DNA of 64,000 nt from assembly GCF_026262645.1 (NCBI RefSeq), contig NZ_SHNO01000001.1:1674001-1738000 (forward strand), given 5' to 3'. This document shows positions 1 through 9,392 of the stretch, in pieces. The notes under the pieces were generated by a model that worked only from the letters and a program-made list of their open reading frames with translations, ran no database searches and was not told where the DNA came from. This DNA is from Candidatus Marimicrobium litorale (GTDB taxonomy: Bacteria; Pseudomonadota; Gammaproteobacteria; Pseudomonadales; Halieaceae). Both the position numbers and the translations under genes were made by a program. Numbering within the stretch: the stretch's first letter is position 1; every line of letters starts with the position of its first letter.

Positions 1-989
<989 letters not shown>

Positions 990-992
990 GAC

Positions 993-1178
993 CTAGCCCA
1001 GTTTCTCATCAGCGGTGAGCGCTCGCGCTTCACTCTCCAACATCACAGGGATACCGTCGTGGACAGGATAGGCCAGGCCAGAGGCCTTGCACACCAGTTC
1101 ATCCTTTTGCTCATCGTACTCCACGGGCGCCTTGCTTACGGGACACACCAGAATACTGAGTAGTCGCTTATCAATCAT
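993..1178 (-). CDS. Trm112/YcaR-family small protein
   Basis: A 61-residue protein of the YcaR/Trm112 family. It starts [22 protein letters not shown], with the typical ILVCP motif, and continues with [21 protein letters not shown], the conserved YPV-DGIPVML block. In bacteria such proteins often sit beside LPS or tRNA-modification genes; their role is poorly defined, and in archaea and eukaryotes Trm112 activates methyltransferases. Only one cysteine of the ancestral zinc pair (CPV) is followed by a second cysteine (LVCKASG). It lies three bases upstream of the HIT gene. Confidence 0.9.
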   Translation of the reverse strand: MIDKRLLSILVCPVSKAPVEYDEQKDELVCKASGLAYPVHDGIPVMLESEARALTADEKLG

Positions 1179-1359
1179 CGAAGGCTCTCAACGCCAAATT
1201 TCACTCGCATTATACGGATTTTTGCCAGGCTTTGGGACTATCGATACCGAGGTCTAAGCAGATATCACATCGCATGGGTCGGTGGCCTCTGCCCCCTGGG
1301 CTGGCCCAAGTTTCGCCCTGCGAGACGCCCGCCCTGCCGCCTGTCTGCCGAATGTCAGA

Positions 1360-2193
1360 TCAGGGCACAGGTGCCAACGGCATCGACGGAGCCAGCAACT
1401 GCGGGTCGATACGACGGTTACGCCAATTCATGCGCCAATCCAGGTGCGGCCCCGTGGCACGACCGCTGGCACCGATCTCACCGATCAGGTCACCAGCCCG
1501 CAACTCCTGCCCTACCCTCACGAGCACCTTGCTCATGTGCAGGAACGCCGAGGAAAGGCGGTAGCCGTGGTCGAGAAATACCGTGCCGCCAGAGTAGAAC
1601 AAATCCGGTTCGGCCAGGGTTACCACGCCCGCCGCCGGCGCGCGCACCGGCGAGCCGGTCGGCATCGCTACATCCACGCCGTAATGCGGCCTGCCAGGCG
1701 AGCCATTATAGTAGCGCTGGCTGCCGTATACGCCCGAGATAGGCCCAACAGACGGCCATTCAAACCCCGTTAATGCAGCCCCTAACAGATCTGGACGCTG
1801 CAACTGCTGGGCACGAGCAGCATTAATTAAAACCTGCTCGCGGCGAATACGCTCAAGGTGCTGCGCTGACGGTGTCACGGTTTTCTGTGGCACACCCTCT
1901 ACACGCTGGATATTGTAATTACGGGGTGCAATCGCGAGCGTTTGCCGGCAGCTGGCTTCGCCGGTCACGACCAGTTCCGCAGTGGCGGCCGCATCGCGAC
2001 CAAAACCAGCCAGCAGCGTACCATTTTCCATAACGTCAAGGTCCTCGCCGTCAAGGGTTGCACGGCTGCCGGGGGCGACCACACCCCACACCAGCCCTCC
2101 CTGCGTCAGGCTGCCCTCCAGCTCAGGGCATTGACCCCAAACGACAGATGACCCTGCCAGGCTTGCCATACAAAACAGCATTATTCTGACCAT
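1360..2193 (-). CDS. Secreted M23-family (LytM) peptidase
   Basis: Predicted exported murein peptidase of ~277 residues. The N-terminus is a signal peptide (MVRIMLFCMASLAGSSVVWG, then Q), so the mature protein is periplasmic. The C-terminal third is a LytM/M23 domain: PISGVYGSQRYYNG, HYGVDVAMPTGSPVRAPAAGVV (with the zinc-binding H-x3-D) and GPHLDWRMNW (second metal-site motif). The central region resembles the beta-strand-rich domain found before M23 domains in similar proteins. M23 enzymes cut peptidoglycan cross-bridges. I chose the ATG at 2193, which starts the signal peptide cleanly; a GTG at 2205 in the same frame is an alternative. It is divergent from greB. Confidence 0.9.
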   Translation of the reverse strand: MVRIMLFCMASLAGSSVVWGQCPELEGSLTQGGLVWGVVAPGSRATLDGEDLDVMENGTLLAGFGRDAAATAELVVTGEASCRQTLAIAPRNYNIQRVEGVPQKTVTPSAQHLERIRREQVLINAARAQQLQRPDLLGAALTGFEWPSVGPISGVYGSQRYYNGSPGRPHYGVDVAMPTGSPVRAPAAGVVTLAEPDLFYSGGTVFLDHGYRLSSAFLHMSKVLVRVGQELRAGDLIGEIGASGRATGPHLDWRMNWRNRRIDPQLLAPSMPLAPVP

Positions 2194-2278
2194 GCTTTGC
2201 AGCACCTCACTTTTTAGGCATCGTGTCGATCAAGCACCGACCATACCGCTGCGGGGGAACAGCCGTTAGAATAAGGGA

Positions 2279-2782
2279 ATGGGACGCTACAGACCACCGC
2301 GACCACGCGGCTCCAACTACATTACCTCCGAGGGAGAGCAAACCCTGCGGGCAGAGCTGCATGCCCTGTGGAAAGTGGAGCGGCCACAGGTCACCGACGC
2401 GGTACACGAGGCAGCCAAGAATGGCGATCGCTCAGAAAACGGCGACTATATCTATGGCAAACGCAGACTCAGGGAAATCGACTCCAGAGTGCGCTTCCTC
2501 AATAAGCGACTGGACGAGCTCGAAATCGTCACACGCTCTCCCTCTGACAGGGAAAAGGTCTTCTTCGGCGCCTGGGTGACCCTCGAGGACGAGGCAGGCC
2601 TAGAACAGGAGTGGCGCATTGTCGGACCCGACGAATTTGATATCGATGCGGGCAAGCTCAGCATGGACTCACCCCTCGCAAACGCACTGCTGGGCAAACG
2701 GCTCGATGACCAGGTGCACGTGCAGAGCCCTTCCGGAGAAAAAATTTACTACTTGACGGGTATTCGCTACGAGGCCGGGTAA
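2279..2782 (+). CDS. greB: Transcription elongation factor GreB
   Basis: A 167-residue GreA/GreB-family protein that stimulates the intrinsic RNA cleavage activity of backtracked RNA polymerase. GreB rather than GreA is indicated by the N-terminal basic leader (MGRYRPPRPRGSNYIT), the segment LRAELHALWKVERPQVT, and the tip motif GDRSENGDYIYGKRRLREIDSR. The tip acidic residues D and E (GDRSEN) needed for cleavage stimulation are present. The C-terminal FKBP-like domain follows (WRIVGPDEFD, YYLTGIRYEAG). Length matches GreB (~160). It ends two bases before the PepSY protein gene, which runs in the opposite direction. Confidence 0.95.
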   Translation: MGRYRPPRPRGSNYITSEGEQTLRAELHALWKVERPQVTDAVHEAAKNGDRSENGDYIYGKRRLREIDSRVRFLNKRLDELEIVTRSPSDREKVFFGAWVTLEDEAGLEQEWRIVGPDEFDIDAGKLSMDSPLANALLGKRLDDQVHVQSPSGEKIYYLTGIRYEAG

Positions 2783-2784
2783 GC

Positions 2785-3564
2785 TCAGTCGTTCGCATCC
2801 GCCGCTGTCGTGCGGGTGGACACGTTGCGCAGTCGGCGCAAACCCCACATAGCGGTGCCACTGACTGCCAACACGCATAGAAACAGCGCCACGAGGTCGA
2901 CCCACAGAACGCCGATACGGCCAAACAGGCGACCACTGTGCAGGTCCAGTAGTACCCGTTCCCAGGTCAGCCATTGGTCGGGTAGTGGAATCGCCTCCCT
3001 GATCAGGGCGGGCAGTGGCGCAGACACCTGCTGTGAAACACGCGTGCCGGCAGGCGCTGCCTCGCTGAATACCATGCGGTCGATGTCGGCACTGCGCCAT
3101 TCTCCTTGCACCTGCAACACAATCGCGCCATCGATTTCTCCCAGCGCCTGCAACGGCGTCGGCAGGCCTGTACCAGCGCTGACAGACTCCACCAGTTCAC
3201 CGGACGTGCTTATCAGCAAAAGTTCCTCTGCACAGGCCGCCAAAATGAGGCGTTCGGATTCCAACGCACCCACCAGCGCACCGCGACACGGTGAGACCTC
3301 GAGACTATCGACATAGACACGGCCATTTGCCGCGCGAGACACCCAGCGATCGCCCAACGGATAGGCGGGCAATTGCCCCGAATCGTCCCCGTAAAACTGC
3401 TTCAGCCAGTTGCCATCCACGAAAGCCTGGTCTAGGCCAAGCCTGACTGTGTGGTTCAAAAAAATACCCGTAACGCAGACTGCCAGTACGAACAAGGCCA
3501 CCAACAAACCGAGGCGCCGATGCCATCGCCACAGCGTACCGACCAGGCGAGTGCGGCGTGTCAT
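2785..3564 (-). CDS. PepSY-associated transmembrane protein
   Basis: A 259-residue inner-membrane protein of the PepSY-associated TM class. The N-terminus has a first helix preceded by HRRLGLL and ending FLNHT; a periplasmic domain of ~170 residues follows; then a second helix (VDLVALFLCVLAVSGTAMWG) preceded by DLHSGRLFG. Histidines flanking both helices are typical haem-ligand candidates in this family. The ATG at 3562-3564 overlaps the stop of the FMN-binding gene by four bases (ATGA), which implies translational coupling; a longer in-frame extension would run deep into that gene and is rejected. Family knowledge links PepSY_TM proteins with FMN_bind proteins in electron transfer across the inner membrane. 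Iron reduction is inferred from the Fur site upstream. Confidence 0.85.
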   Translation of the reverse strand: MTRRTRLVGTLWRWHRRLGLLVALFVLAVCVTGIFLNHTVRLGLDQAFVDGNWLKQFYGDDSGQLPAYPLGDRWVSRAANGRVYVDSLEVSPCRGALVGALESERLILAACAEELLLISTSGELVESVSAGTGLPTPLQALGEIDGAIVLQVQGEWRSADIDRMVFSEAAPAGTRVSQQVSAPLPALIREAIPLPDQWLTWERVLLDLHSGRLFGRIGVLWVDLVALFLCVLAVSGTAMWGLRRLRNVSTRTTAADAND

Positions 3565-4091
3565 CCGCGCACCTGCGCGTTCAGCCACAACGCCAGCCGT
3601 GTCATACGATCCACCGCCCGCACCGACAGCGTTGCGCCGGTGATGCCGTCTACGCGCTCCGACAAATAGCCATCGTCCGCTAATGTCAGCCCCTGAAACT
3701 GTCCGGTGAAGAACGGGTAGCGTATTTCCCAACCACGGCTTTCCCTGAAGGCCAACACATCCACTCGCTCCAGGCGGTCCCCGGAAATGCTGATACCCAG
3801 AGTGATGGGTTTTTCCTTTCCAATATCCTCCAGGATCCAGGCGGTAGAATCACCGGACTGCCAGTAACGCAAGCGCAATGCCCGTGGCATCCAACCCACC
3901 GCCGTCTCCGCAGCGTTGCGCAAATCCTCGGTGACCCACAAGGTTTGCATCTCCGGCTGTGCTTGCCCAAAAGCAAGGTGCAGAAAAGCGTCCCGATCGA
4001 GATAATCCTCGCCATATGCGAAAAAAGCCGCCGCCAAAAGGGCGACGACCAACACTCCACGAGCTAACTGTCCGCGCGCAATAAACTGCAC
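3561..4091 (-). CDS. FMN-binding domain protein (covalent flavoprotein)
   Basis: A 176-residue exported protein with one N-terminal membrane or signal segment (LARGVLVVALLAAAFFAYG) and a C-terminal FMN_bind domain. The sequence DGITGATLSVRAVDRM matches the flavinylation signal of RnfG/NqrC-type proteins, in which the Thr of the S/T-GAT motif receives FMN through a phosphoester bond made by ApbE. No apbE is seen in the window. The start is GTG at 4091, sharing its first base with the end of the porin's TAG stop; a GGAG lies at suitable spacing. The downstream PepSY gene overlaps by four bases. Likely role: extracytoplasmic flavin electron carrier paired with the PepSY protein. Confidence 0.87.
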   Translation of the reverse strand: MQFIARGQLARGVLVVALLAAAFFAYGEDYLDRDAFLHLAFGQAQPEMQTLWVTEDLRNAAETAVGWMPRALRLRYWQSGDSTAWILEDIGKEKPITLGISISGDRLERVDVLAFRESRGWEIRYPFFTGQFQGLTLADDGYLSERVDGITGATLSVRAVDRMTRLALWLNAQVRG

Positions 4092-5326
4092 TAAAAACTC
4101 CAGCCGACTCCAAGATTGAAGCCTGTGTATTCTTTCATGTCTTCCGGTGCATCCTGAATCTGATAGTCCACCTTGAATACCACCGTCTCATCAAGCCAAT
4201 AATTCAGACCCATATCCCACTCGCTGATATCGGAACTGCCATTGTCGCCGGCCAAGTTATCCCACTCGCTGTAACGAGCAAAGACACCAATGCTGCGGGT
4301 GAACTCCCACGAGGGTTCTATATACCAGCCTTCCTGGTCGTCAGCTCCCTGCTTGATCTGGTTGATACTGTCATCAATATCCCACCGGGCACCCAATACG
4401 CGCAGCCCGAAGGGGCCGTTCCTGTAGGCAACATGGGCCGTATAAAGTAACGCGTCTACGCTGTCGGTATAGTCGCCCTGATACAAATCAGACTGGTATT
4501 GCAACGTAGCGCCCACTTCCAGACCTGCGAGACCGGTGTATTTCAGATTGGCCGTATAGGAGAGATCATTGGCATCTGCTTCCGACACCTTCTGGCGCCC
4601 GTCGCGAATTTTATACTCGCCATCGGCTGCGTCCAACTTGAGACCGGAGGCGACCGCAGTCTCGTAGGCCCACCCGGGCGCAAACTCTCCCTTCAGCGCC
4701 ACTCCGCCCTCCCACCAGGTGGTGGGAATAATGTTCTTTTCCACGTTATTGCGCTCAACACCATAAAACGTATTGGGCTCATGGGTCTGATTGAGAATTC
4801 CAACTGGCACAAGAAAAAGGCCCGCACGGAAGCTCATCGAGTCAGTAATATCGTGCTCGATATAAGCCTGCTCAAGTTCCACCTCGCCGTTCTTACCTTC
4901 GCCCGATAACGAGTGCTCAAGCTCGAGCTCGGAAAACATCCGAGTCCGCTCGCTAAATTCATGACCCAAGTACACGACAAAACGATGGAAATCGATTTCC
5001 TTCTTGTTGCTGCCAACGTCATTCTCTTCATCCAGATTGTTGTAGTGCATCTCGCCGTAGCTACCAATGGTAGTGCGCTCTGTCCAGTGCTCGGCCATCG
5101 ATCCCGTGCGGTTAATCACCGTCTCTTCCACCATGACGGCGGTGGCTTCCGCCATGATCGCAGTTTCCCTGATCTCCTCATCGGTTGTAGCCAGTTGCGC
5201 CTTGAGGTTGGCAATTTCCGCCTGCTGTTGCTGTATAACCGCCCACATTTCCTCTGCGGTGGGCGCTGCGGCCAGCGTCGTCGGCGCAAATAAGCTCAGC
5301 GCGACGGCTGCGATCCTTTTTTTCAT
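4091..5326 (-). CDS. Outer-membrane porin, Fur-controlled
   Basis: A 411-residue outer-membrane beta-barrel protein. It has a signal peptide (MKKRIAAVALSLFAPTTLAAA), then a short coiled-coil-like segment rich in E, Q and A (residues ~25-70, EEMWAVIQQQQAEIANLKAQL), then many alternating amphipathic strands, and it ends in aromatic FNLGVGWSF, the C-terminal Phe signature recognised by the BAM complex. It resembles the carbohydrate- or phosphate-selective porin superfamily; the substrate is unknown. It is the first gene of a three-gene operon with the FMN-binding and PepSY genes and is preceded by a promoter overlapped by Fur-box-like sequences, so iron limitation probably induces it. Confidence 0.85.
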   Translation of the reverse strand: MKKRIAAVALSLFAPTTLAAAPTAEEMWAVIQQQQAEIANLKAQLATTDEEIRETAIMAEATAVMVEETVINRTGSMAEHWTERTTIGSYGEMHYNNLDEENDVGSNKKEIDFHRFVVYLGHEFSERTRMFSELELEHSLSGEGKNGEVELEQAYIEHDITDSMSFRAGLFLVPVGILNQTHEPNTFYGVERNNVEKNIIPTTWWEGGVALKGEFAPGWAYETAVASGLKLDAADGEYKIRDGRQKVSEADANDLSYTANLKYTGLAGLEVGATLQYQSDLYQGDYTDSVDALLYTAHVAYRNGPFGLRVLGARWDIDDSINQIKQGADDQEGWYIEPSWEFTRSIGVFARYSEWDNLAGDNGSSDISEWDMGLNYWLDETVVFKVDYQIQDAPEDMKEYTGFNLGVGWSF

Positions 5327-5373
5327 TATCCACTTCCCTCTTTCGGTGGGTACGACTCAACTCGAGAAAGGGA

Positions 5374-5402
5374 ATTATATTAAGAATCATTCTCATTTGC
5401 AA
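5374..5402 (-). promoter_or_regulatory. Sigma-70 promoter of the porin/flavin/PepSY operon
   Basis: Reading the minus strand, TTGCAA (5402-5397) and TATAAT (5379-5374) are separated by exactly 17 bases. This is a near-consensus housekeeping promoter about 45-50 bases upstream of the porin start. The spacer coincides with a Fur-box-like sequence, so repressor binding would block RNA polymerase directly. Confidence 0.72.
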
Positions 5403-5427
5403 TGCAAAATGCGAATGATTCTCATTG
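5380..5427. promoter_or_regulatory. Pair of Fur boxes
   Basis: Two sequences resembling the 19-bp Fur consensus (GATAATGATAATCATTATC) lie at about 5380-5398 (contains AGAATCATTCTCATTT) and 5409-5427 (contains GCGAATGATTCTCATTG). On the minus strand they read AATGAGAATGATTCTTA and AATGAGAATCATTCGCATT. The first lies in the promoter spacer. Tandem sites in this position are the classic arrangement for Fe(II)-Fur repression. Confidence 0.75.
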
Positions 5428-5487
5428 TGTCGCGCAATCGGCTTTACCGCCGCCCCGCTTCGGTCAACAGGAGGCAGAGGAATAAAC

Positions 5488-6708
5488 CTAGTTCAGCGCA
5501 GCGTAAATGATGTTTTCGAGCTGGCCGCGGAAGTTGAAGGTTCGCGAAGGAATTAGCTGGGTCATGAAGATCACCACCATTTCCTCTGCCGGGTCCACCC
5601 AAAAAAGCGTGCTGGCCAGTCCACCCCAAAAATAAATACCCGGAGACACCGGGTGCCCGTTGCATATCGGATCAATCGTACTCGCAAAGCCCAGGCCAAA
5701 CCCTACCCCCTCATAGGCAGCCTCACTGAAACTGCCGGTCGCAAAGGCCCCCATATCCGCTCCGCCCGGTATGTGATTGCGGGTCATATAATCCAACGTG
5801 CGCGGACCGATAATCCTTACACCGTCCCGGGTGCCGCCTCCCAGTAGCATCTGGCAAAAGCGGTAATAGTCGCCCGCCGTAGACAACAAGCCACCTCCTC
5901 CGGAATAAAAGGTACGTTCGGCGAACTCGCTGCTACGGGCGTCATCAGTAAGGTCCATCCCCTTTTCCATGTTGCGCGTGTAACAGCTAGCAAAGCGATC
6001 CACTTTATCAGCAGGAATTTCGAAGCAGGTATCGTGCATGCCCAGCGGTTCGAAGATCGTAGTGCGCAAATAGTCCGGCAAACTTTGACCACTCAGAATT
6101 TCGACCAGATAGCCCAACACATCCGTAGATAACGAATAATTCCAACGATCACCGGGCGAAAACAGGAGGGGCATTTGTGCGAGCTCATCTACCATTTGCT
6201 GCAAGGTATAACCTAGCCTTGGTCTACCCACACCGGCCTTGCGGTAGGCGTAGTCAATGTTAGAGTCACGTAAGAAGTCATAGGTTATGCCTGAGGTGTG
6301 CATAAACAGGTCGCGTATTGTCATGGCACGCCGGGCAGGGACTGTTTCAAAGAGAGGGTAGGAGCCGGTTTTCCAGACGGGCAAGTCACGCCAGCCAGGA
6401 ATGTAACGGTGCACCGGATCATCCAGTGAAAAAAGCCCCTTTTCGTGCAGCGTCATCATTGCCAGAGACGTGATCGGCTTCGTCATGGAATAAATACGCA
6501 TAATACTGTCGGCGGTCATCGGCCGGGAGCGCTCCACATCGCGATACCCCTGAACGTCCAACAGACACACCTGCCCCCGTCGCGCGACGAGGGTCACACT
6601 GCCGGAAATCTTACCGGGCTCGATATAATGTTTACTCAAATGCTCACTCACGCGCTCCAGTTGGGCGCTGTCCATGGAAACAGAATCAGGGCTGACGACA
6701 TCAAACAC
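5488..6708 (-). CDS. Serine hydrolase, beta-lactamase/EstB family
   Basis: A 406-residue protein of the class C beta-lactamase-like serine hydrolase family (EstB/penicillin-binding-protein-like esterases). The nucleophile motif S-x-x-K is seen as YSMTKPITS, followed by a Tyr region WNYSLSTDVLG, a DLFMHTSGITYDF segment typical of the family, and a C-terminal FYSGGGGLLSTAGDYYRF block. No obvious signal peptide. The reading frame starts with GTG at 6708 with an AGGT upstream; an ATG at 6675 is an alternative. Members are esterases, lactonases or peptidases; the substrate here is unknown. It lies upstream of, and is not clearly part of, the Fur operon. Confidence 0.88.
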   Translation of the reverse strand: MFDVVSPDSVSMDSAQLERVSEHLSKHYIEPGKISGSVTLVARRGQVCLLDVQGYRDVERSRPMTADSIMRIYSMTKPITSLAMMTLHEKGLFSLDDPVHRYIPGWRDLPVWKTGSYPLFETVPARRAMTIRDLFMHTSGITYDFLRDSNIDYAYRKAGVGRPRLGYTLQQMVDELAQMPLLFSPGDRWNYSLSTDVLGYLVEILSGQSLPDYLRTTIFEPLGMHDTCFEIPADKVDRFASCYTRNMEKGMDLTDDARSSEFAERTFYSGGGGLLSTAGDYYRFCQMLLGGGTRDGVRIIGPRTLDYMTRNHIPGGADMGAFATGSFSEAAYEGVGFGLGFASTIDPICNGHPVSPGIYFWGGLASTLFWVDPAEEMVVIFMTQLIPSRTFNFRGQLENIIYAALN

Positions 6709-7402
6709 AGAGTGCTACCTTTGATTGCTTTTCGAAGATCTCAGTGATACCTGCGACGATGCAAAAAGGCAACCAATAAAGCGGCTAAGAACGCGTTGCT
6801 GGGAGCACCAAGACCGCGCAAAACCCTCCCATCCTTCTTGCGGTACGCAATTCATACCGATGGAAGAGTCCGTCTCATAGCGCACTTCAGAAACAGACAA
6901 GGTAGAAACCGATGGGATAATCGGTTCAAAGTCATCTGCGCGCTGCCGGCGCGTCCTGCCACAGGCCTTGTGCCGCGCCAAGCCGCTCTGAATCCCGATC
7001 TGCCAGCGCCTGCAGGAGCAAAGCAGCAACGTCACTTCACTGCTACTGAGCCCATACCAAGGCATCTGCTTGTCAGCATCGCAACGATGATCAAGCATTA
7101 ACAAACGGGTCACATCACAACTAGAAAGTGTCGCACCAAGCACGACAATGTCGGGAGTATCGTTTATAGCTATTGAATATTTTCGTTATATTTTATATAA
7201 CGTGACTTAGCATTTACCGTCATTTTGCAACGCAAATTGCACAATGGTGCTGAAATGTCATGTGCCTACCATCAAAATAGCAGCGCTGGCCGTATCTGCT
7301 CCCGTTTTCAGCCCGGCGTCATCACGCGACGAGCGTCTCTGAACGCGCGTTTGCGCAGCCTGAACTGCAGAGCGTCAGCAAACCCCTCAACGGAGAATCC
7401 AC
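6709..7402. other. Long intergenic region before the NO-signalling operon
   Basis: About 690 bases with no convincing gene. Open frames on both strands (6715-7143 minus, 6796-7101 plus) have unnatural composition, with many Cys, Ser, Arg and Trp, and no family resemblance. The right third (7163-7210) is strongly AT-rich and holds a perfect inverted repeat; it is the likely promoter of the operon starting at 7403. A segment near 6810-6831 resembles one at 11639-11661, on the other side of the operon. Confidence 0.6.
7184..7202. promoter_or_regulatory. Inverted repeat, candidate operator
   Basis: Perfect 7-base arms CGTTATA and TATAACG around a 5-base spacer (TTTTA), about 200 bases upstream of the LuxO-like regulator gene and within an AT-rich stretch. 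It has no T-run on the exit side, so a protein-binding site is more likely than a terminator. It does not match FNR/DNR, NorR or NsrR consensus sites. Confidence 0.4.
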
Positions 7403-8824
7403 ATGAGCGACAGTGCAATACGTCTATTGATGGTTGAGGACAGCCCTTCTCTCGCTGAGGTCTACCGCGCGTACCTGGAGGGCACAGGCCATGAAATACA
7501 CATTGCTGCCAATCTCAAAGAAGCCTTCGACGCCTACAACGCTAATCGTCCTGATGTTGTCTTACTTGATATCCAGTTGCCCGATGGCAGCGGCATGGAT
7601 TTTCTCGAACGTTATGGCGAGGCAAAGAATGACGCTGCAATTATCGTTATGACGGCGCATGGAACGAATGAAATTGCACTGGAAGCGATAAAAAAGGGGG
7701 CTTCTGACTTTTTAACCAAACCCTTTGATGCATCACGGCTTCAGGTCACACTCGAAAATGTAGTCGCAAAATTGCGACTTGGAAAAAAGGTTAGTGAGCT
7801 TTCGGACCTCGAGCGTGACGGCTTTTCAGGATTCATCGGACGCTCGACGGCGATGCAAGCTGTGTACAAAAAGATTGAATCACTTGCGACAAGTGACGCT
7901 ACCGCCTTCATCGTAGGAGAAAGTGGCACCGGCAAAGAACTCGCAGCAGAAGCTATCCATAACAGTAGCCGGCGTCACTCGAGAGAATTGGTTGCAATAA
8001 ACTGTGCCGCCATACCAACAGAACGCATGGAAAGCGAACTCTTCGGCCACGTCAAAGGCTCATTTACCGGTGCGGGCTCAGATCGAATAGGGGCCGTCGG
8101 TGCTGCAAAAGGGGGCACACTATTCCTTGATGAAATCTGTGAGCTGGATCTAAACCTGCAAAAAAAACTCCTACGCTTTATCCAGACAGGCACCTATCGC
8201 AAGGTTGGCTGCAACAAACTGCAAATAGCGAACGTGAGGTTTATCTGTGCGACAAACCGTGAGCCACTTGAGGAAATGAAAGAGGGTCGTTTTCGAGAAG
8301 ACCTGTTTTATCGCCTCTACGTTGTTCCGGTAACCCTACCTCCCTTGCGAGAGCATCGTGAGGACATTATGCAAATTGCAGATAGTTTTCTCGCTCAGTT
8401 CTGTACAGAAGAAAATAAATCTTTTTCTGGCTTTGCTCTCGAAGCAAAGAAAGCAATGGAGCAATACCTTTGGCCTGGAAACGTTCGCCAGCTTCAGAAC
8501 GCTGTACACCAAATGGTAATTCTCTACGATGACAACCTAATCGAACACTCCATGCTTCCAGACTACGTATTTCCCGGTGATCTCGAGGCCGGGTTCCTGC
8601 CAGCTGAAAACGGTGTAAACGACCAACCTGGTGCCCCCCGAAATCTGACTCATTCAGCTGTAGTGCCTCTTTGGAAAATAGAAAAAGATACAATCGAAAG
8701 CGCCATTTCTGCATGCGAAGGTAATGTCAATAAAGCGGCCGGCCTGCTCGAAGTCGCGCCATCCACCCTTTACCGAAAACTGCGATTCTGGAAAGAAAAC
8801 CAGGATAGCACCGGTACAAAGTGA
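7403..8824 (+). CDS. LuxO-like sigma-54-dependent response regulator
   Basis: A 473-residue NtrC-family regulator. The receiver domain (residues 1-125) has the acidic pair E12/D13, phosphoacceptor D56 ([12 protein letters not shown]), T84 and K106. The AAA+ domain (~140-375) has Walker A GESGTGKE (172-179), the sigma-54 contact loop in variant form GSFTGA (219-224) and Walker [10 protein letters not shown] Fis-type helix-turn-helix ends the protein ([21 protein letters not shown]). The start of the receiver ([16 protein letters not shown]) resembles LuxO. CGGAG precedes the ATG. The H-NOX gene starts 13 bases after its stop, and the hybrid kinase follows, so phosphate probably flows from that kinase's Hpt domain to D56. 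Confidence 0.93.
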   Translation: MSDSAIRLLMVEDSPSLAEVYRAYLEGTGHEIHIAANLKEAFDAYNANRPDVVLLDIQLPDGSGMDFLERYGEAKNDAAIIVMTAHGTNEIALEAIKKGASDFLTKPFDASRLQVTLENVVAKLRLGKKVSELSDLERDGFSGFIGRSTAMQAVYKKIESLATSDATAFIVGESGTGKELAAEAIHNSSRRHSRELVAINCAAIPTERMESELFGHVKGSFTGAGSDRIGAVGAAKGGTLFLDEICELDLNLQKKLLRFIQTGTYRKVGCNKLQIANVRFICATNREPLEEMKEGRFREDLFYRLYVVPVTLPPLREHREDIMQIADSFLAQFCTEENKSFSGFALEAKKAMEQYLWPGNVRQLQNAVHQMVILYDDNLIEHSMLPDYVFPGDLEAGFLPAENGVNDQPGAPRNLTHSAVVPLWKIEKDTIESAISACEGNVNKAAGLLEVAPSTLYRKLRFWKENQDSTGTK

Positions 8825-8837
8825 GGGGCCAAATGGT

Positions 8838-9392
8838 ATGTACGGTCTCATAAACAGCGCATTGAAAAGTATGATCAATGAGCAATTCAGTGCCGACACC
8901 TGGGAGAAGATTCTGGCTGTGTCTAATGTTCCTAATGAATCGTTTATGACGATGCGTAGCTATGACGACCAGATCACTTATGATCTGGTAGGAGCGGCAT
9001 CGGAGATATTAGCCATGCCAGCAGAAAAATGCCTGGAACTTTTTGGAGAATACTGGGTTCTCGAAAGCGCACCGCGTGAATATGGTTCGCTATTGGATGC
9101 ATGCGGCGCTAATTTCATAGAATTTATGAGCAACCTCAATACACTACATGATCGGATAACGACTACTTTTCTGGATTACAGGCCTCCTGAATTCTGCTGT
9201 GAAGAACGTGAAGGTCACCATACGATCATCTATCGCAGTCCGAGGGAAGGGCTTGTTCCGTTTGTCGTGGGCCTACTCAAGGGTCTGGCCATTCGGTTCA
9301 ACTGCGAACTGAACATACTCGGCATCGAAAAGATCACTACCGAGCGCGGAACCGAGGCAGAAATTAAAATTACTATATCGTCGCGCGACTGA
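8838..9392 (+). CDS. H-NOX haem nitric-oxide sensor
   Basis: A 184-residue stand-alone H-NOX domain, a haem protein that binds NO (and in some lineages O2). Diagnostic features: MYGLINSALKSMI at the start, the proximal haem ligand H104 in NLNTLHDRI, the haem-distorting proline in YRPPEF (116-117), and the Y-x-S-x-R haem-propionate motif Y132-R-S-P-R136. Length is normal. The ATG at 8838 gives the canonical N-terminus; a longer in-frame extension overlapping the upstream gene is rejected. The stop overlaps the kinase start by one base (TGATG), so the two proteins are translationally coupled. Family knowledge: NO-bound H-NOX inhibits its partner kinase. Confidence 0.95.
   Translation: MYGLINSALKSMINEQFSADTWEKILAVSNVPNESFMTMRSYDDQITYDLVGAASEILAMPAEKCLELFGEYWVLESAPREYGSLLDACGANFIEFMSNLNTLHDRITTTFLDYRPPEFCCEEREGHHTIIYRSPREGLVPFVVGLLKGLAIRFNCELNILGIEKITTERGTEAEIKITISSRD

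Noticed and set aside
6715-7143. 142-residue open frame on the minus strand
   Set aside because: Rich in Cys, Ser, Trp and Arg with no recognisable family; overlapped by an open frame on the other strand; probably non-coding.
7100-7402. Sigma-54 promoter before the signalling operon
   Set aside because: No GG-N10-GC pair with correct spacing found on either strand.
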